DNA of 64,000 bases, from contig JAFSRP010000018.1 of assembly GCA_017446045.1 (NCBI GenBank), forward strand, positions 62,001 to 126,000, in the 5' to 3' direction. The notes under the pieces were generated by a model. That model was not told the DNA's origin. It worked only from the letters and a program-made list of their open reading frames with translations, and did no database searches. The position numbers and the translations under genes were made by a program. Positions 63,733 to 64,000 of the stretch are shown here, piece after piece; position 1 is the first letter of the stretch; every line of letters starts with the position of its first letter. Source of the DNA: Lachnospiraceae bacterium. Its GTDB lineage: Bacteria > Bacillota > Clostridia > Lachnospirales > Lachnospiraceae.

Positions 63733-64000
63733 ATGGATTGTAAGAATTTAGGTTTCGCATCTCGTCAGATTCATGCCGGCAAAGAATCCAACACCGCAGG
63801 CGCTCTGGTCACACCGATCTATCAGACTTCCACATTCGAATTCGATTCCGTTGAGCAGGGCGGCAGACGTTTTGCAGGACAGGAAGATGGCTACATCTAC
63901 TCCCGTCTTGGCAACCCCTCTCTGAACCAGGTCGAGCTGAAGCTCGCCAGCCTTGAAGGCGGTGAGGCATGCGCAGCTACCGCTTCCGGTATGGGTGCCA
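63733..64000 (+). CDS. Cys/Met metabolism PLP enzyme, methionine gamma-lyase type (3' end beyond window)
   Basis: The first 89 codons of a gamma-family PLP enzyme. The visible stretch has RQIHAGKES, LVTPIYQTSTFEFDS and YIYSRLGNPSLNQVE, typical of methionine gamma-lyase, cystathionine gamma-synthase and O-acetylhomoserine sulfhydrylase. The PLP lysine lies beyond the window. GAAAGGACGG precedes the start. The QTSTF...YSRLGNPS pattern and neighbouring transporter favour methionine gamma-lyase, but the subtype cannot be fixed from 89 residues. Confidence 0.8.
   Translation, partial: MDCKNLGFASRQIHAGKESNTAGALVTPIYQTSTFEFDSVEQGGRRFAGQEDGYIYSRLGNPSLNQVELKLASLEGGEACAATASGMGA

Noticed and set aside
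1-64000. tRNA, rRNA, insertion sequence, prophage or integron
   Set aside because: I looked through the intergenic stretches and saw none. The XerD-like gene has no associated attachment repeats or cassette genes.

Overview
The window looks like a contiguous piece of a Clostridia chromosome, most likely from a gut Lachnospiraceae-type Firmicute. This rests on gene content and order: tig-clpP-clpX-engB, rpmF-plsX-acpP-rnc-smc-ftsY, ylxM-ffh-rpsP-khpA-rimM-trmD-rplS, QueH, a Mrp/NBP35 ATPase, an S1 protein next to ispH, a TGS-less ThrS, a double-headed acyl-CoA dehydratase activase, and ordinary sigma-A type promoters. Base composition is near 50% GC. I saw no tRNA, rRNA, CRISPR array, insertion sequence or prophage. 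The assignment comes from reading alone; no database search was run.

Layout. 1-3550 (minus): a very large acyl-CoA dehydratase activase, cut by the window edge. 3.7-7.6 kb: a rhomboid/Derlin-like membrane protein, a XerD-like recombinase, convergent greA and a MATE transporter. 7.6-25 kb: housekeeping genes (pncB, ileS, typA, nadE, an rRNA methyltransferase, rpoD, queH, mrp) around a metal-handling pair of CobW-type GTPases and a short overlapping operon (YigZ, a small protein, a TPR membrane protein). 25-43 kb: galE, a BaiN-type flavoprotein, cmk-ispH-rpsA, a CYTH protein, tig-clpP-clpX-engB, thrS, rpmF-plsX-acpP-rnc-smc-ftsY. 43.4-56.5 kb: a block of surface and poorly characterised genes lying between ftsY and ylxM-ffh, which are usually close neighbours in Firmicutes. 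56.5-60.6 kb: ylxM-ffh-rpsP-khpA-rimM-trmD-rplS. 60.8-64 kb: a probable sulfur amino acid locus with an NhaC-family transporter, a LysR regulator and a methionine gamma-lyase type enzyme cut by the window end.

The most unusual material is in the 43.4-56.5 kb block. It holds an L,D-transpeptidase; an operon of a leucine-rich-repeat protein, a VWA protein and a MoxR AAA+ ATPase; a lipoprotein whose centre is a clear but ligand-depleted copy of the N-terminal (DHH) domain of family II inorganic pyrophosphatase; and a secreted protein with three tandem copies of a beta-sandwich plus esterase module. The lipoprotein and the esterase share Glu/Ala-rich linkers. The L,D-transpeptidase and esterase promoters share a 13-base motif. 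Elsewhere, NadE has lost the glutaminase cysteine and gained an acidic insertion, a His/acid-repeat CobW protein lies beside a CobW/YcgQ-type fusion, the 3' third of ispH is a low-GC island, and the ileS leader has four mutually complementary segments but no visible T-box.
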